DNA of 5,672 nt, taken from positions 1 to 5,672 of the forward strand of contig CADBQT010000128.1 of NCBI GenBank assembly GCA_902796875.1, read 5' to 3'. Under the pieces are notes generated by a model. The model was not told the DNA's origin. It worked only from the letters and a program-made list of their open reading frames with translations, and made no database searches. Numbering within the stretch: the stretch's first letter is position 1; every line of letters starts with the position of its first letter. The position numbers and the translations under genes are program-made. This stretch comes from an uncultured Eubacteriales bacterium (GTDB lineage Bacteria; Bacillota; Clostridia; Peptostreptococcales; Anaerovoracaceae). Positions 4,724-5,672 of this stretch are shown here, piece after piece.

Positions 4724-5672
4724 GGTTTTTTTCTCTCTTTCTTTTTCTCTTTCCTTCTCATTTTCTATGGGTGCCGGGCGTCGGATCTTCACCAGATTCA
4801 GGCGCAGGGCGTTCATGCATACGCAGAAGCTGGACAGGCTCATGGCCGCCGCAGCCAGCATGGGATTCAAGGTCCATCCCCCCATGAAGTGGGTGAATGC
4901 TCCCGCCGCCAGGGGGATCAACAGCAGGTTGTAGATGAAGGCCCAGAAGAGGTTCTGGTGGATGTTCCTTAGGGTGGCCCGGCCCAGCCGAATGGCCGTC
5001 GCTCCATCCGTAAGGCGGCTGTTCATCAGGACCACATCCGCCGCATCCAGGGCGATATCCGTTCCTCCGCCGATGGCGATCCCCACATCGGCCCGGGTCA
5101 GAGCGGGAGCATCGTTGATCCCGTCTCCCACCATGATCACCGCGCCGTGCTCCCGCAGTTTTCTGATCTCTCCTTCTTTTTCCGCCGGGAGCACGCCGGA
5201 GACCACTTCGTCGATCCCCGCCTGGGTCGCCACGGCGCCGGCGGTCTTTTCGTTGTCTCCCGTCACCATGACGATGCGAAGCCCCAGTTCCTTCATCTCG
5301 GCGATGGCCTGAACGCTGTCCTCCCGGACGGCGTCGCTGACGGCGATGATCCCGAGGAACTGGCCGTCCCGGCCGAAATACATGGGGGTCTTCCCTTCCC
5401 GAGCCAGCACCTCGCCCCGGTCCGTCATTTCGACCGGGATCTCCAGGCGGGTCTCTGCAAAGACCCGGTTACCGCCCATGAGAAGGGCTCCCTTCTCGTC
5501 TTCGGGTTTATCTCTTTCTCCTAGCTTTGGGCTTTCGTCCGTCAGTCTTCCGGAAAGACCATTTCCCGGAGAGATGGCAAAATCCGTTATCCCGGCGGGC
5601 TTCACACCTGCCGATGCGGCACGGGCGCACACCGCCCGGGCGAGGGGGTGTTCGCTCTTCGCCTCGAGAGCA
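4514..5672 (-). CDS. copA: Cu+-exporting P1B-type ATPase CopA, C-terminal part, fused to a CopZ-like domain
   Basis: The last 385 residues are present; the 5' part, with the N-terminal region, CPC helix and DKTGT phosphorylation site, lies beyond the right edge. Visible residues counted from the edge: SEHPLARAV (6-14; His8 binds the adenine in this family), the nucleotide loop PGNG (35-38), TGD (137-139), and the hinge GDGINDAPAL (182-191). Two membrane helices follow: one with Tyr247-Asn248 and one with Met277 and Ser280-281, the Cu+ selectivity residues of CopA (YN and MxxSS). A charged linker (about 303-316, ENEKEREKEREKK) joins a heavy-metal-associated domain (317-385) with the copper motif GMMCPHC (325-331). 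CopA usually carries such domains at the N-terminus; the C-terminal position and CopZ-like length of 69 residues suggest fusion with copZ. The protein pumps Cu+ out of the cytoplasm. The gene ends with TAG at 4514-4516 and no terminator hairpin was found after it. A hydrophilic insertion sits in the N-domain (about 42-64). Confidence 0.93.
   Translation of the reverse strand, partial: ALEAKSEHPLARAVCARAASAGVKPAGITDFAISPGNGLSGRLTDESPKLGERDKPEDEKGALLMGGNRVFAETRLEIPVEMTDRGEVLAREGKTPMYFGRDGQFLGIIAVSDAVREDSVQAIAEMKELGLRIVMVTGDNEKTAGAVATQAGIDEVVSGVLPAEKEGEIRKLREHGAVIMVGDGINDAPALTRADVGIAIGGGTDIALDAADVVLMNSRLTDGATAIRLGRATLRNIHQNLFWAFIYNLLLIPLAAGAFTHFMGGWTLNPMLAAAAMSLSSFCVCMNALRLNLVKIRRPAPIENEKEREKEREKKTMKKTMNIEGMMCPHCEATVRKALEAVEGVSVAEVSHEEDKAVVEISGEVTDEALTAAVEEKDYKVLSVE
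4726..4766 (-). repeat. Purine-rich tract encoding the charged linker of CopA
   Basis: On the coding strand positions 4759-4726 are 34 purines in a row, including A5 and A7 runs and GAAAGAGA-like units; a single T at 4760 separates them from six more bases of similar composition. The tract encodes the Glu/Lys/Arg linker before the metal-binding domain, using AGA and AAA codons unlike the GC-rich flanks. It is a plausible slippage hotspot. Confidence 0.7.

Noticed and set aside
4724..4735. Programmed -1 frameshift heptamer at the A7 run
   Set aside because: In the reading frame the sequence is GAG AAA AAA ACC, which does not fit the X XXY YYZ pattern, and the normal frame already gives a sensible domain.
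4484..4972. A plus-strand open frame with a hydrophobic Phe/Leu/Ser-rich stretch resembling a membrane helix
   Set aside because: The hydrophobic stretch is just the complement of the purine-rich CopA linker (TTT, CTT, TCT codons).

Overview
The window looks like chromosomal DNA from an anaerobic, fairly GC-rich member of the Bacillota (Clostridia-like). This is inferred from the clostridial form of the RnfB-type iron-sulfur protein, the strong GGAGGT ribosome binding site, sigma-A-like promoters in short AT-rich gaps, and the lack of any oxygen-linked function. The species cannot be named from the sequence alone. All four real genes are on the minus strand, so the window is best read from right to left.

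Layout in transcription order: (1) 5672-4514, the C-terminal part of a Cu+-exporting P1B-type ATPase (CopA), with a complete CopZ-like heavy-metal-binding domain fused to its C-terminus through a Glu/Lys/Arg-rich linker. (2) 4513-4410, a 104-base AT-rich gap with a near-consensus promoter (TTGACA-17-TAAAAT) and repeated elements. (3) 4409-3354, an orphan CpaE/MinD-like protein whose P-loop lacks both lysines. (4) 3364-1061, overlapping the previous gene by 11 bases, a large CPA2-type cation:proton antiporter with an extra membrane region and two C-terminal TrkA-C-like domains. (5) 1037-1009, a clear intrinsic terminator. (6) About 190 bases with a candidate promoter and an operator-like direct repeat. 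(7) 821-1, the start of a soluble RnfB-like polyferredoxin that runs off the left edge.

The simplest reading is three transcription units. The copper ATPase enters from the right; no terminator is visible after its stop. The cpaE-like gene and the antiporter form a tight two-gene operon from the 4462-4490 promoter to the 1009-1037 terminator, with overlapping coding regions that suggest translational coupling. The RnfB-like gene has its own promoter. Copper export and cation/proton exchange are both ion-homeostasis functions, but no direct functional link between the units can be shown from the sequence.

The most unusual item is the coupling of a catalytically degenerate CpaE/MinD-like protein to a monovalent cation antiporter, with no pilus or flagellar genes in view. 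Others are the CopA-CopZ fusion with a possible internal start, the RnfB-like protein that seems to begin a second copy of its iron-sulfur module, and repeat structures over both promoters. No tRNA, rRNA, CRISPR array, insertion sequence or attachment site was seen.
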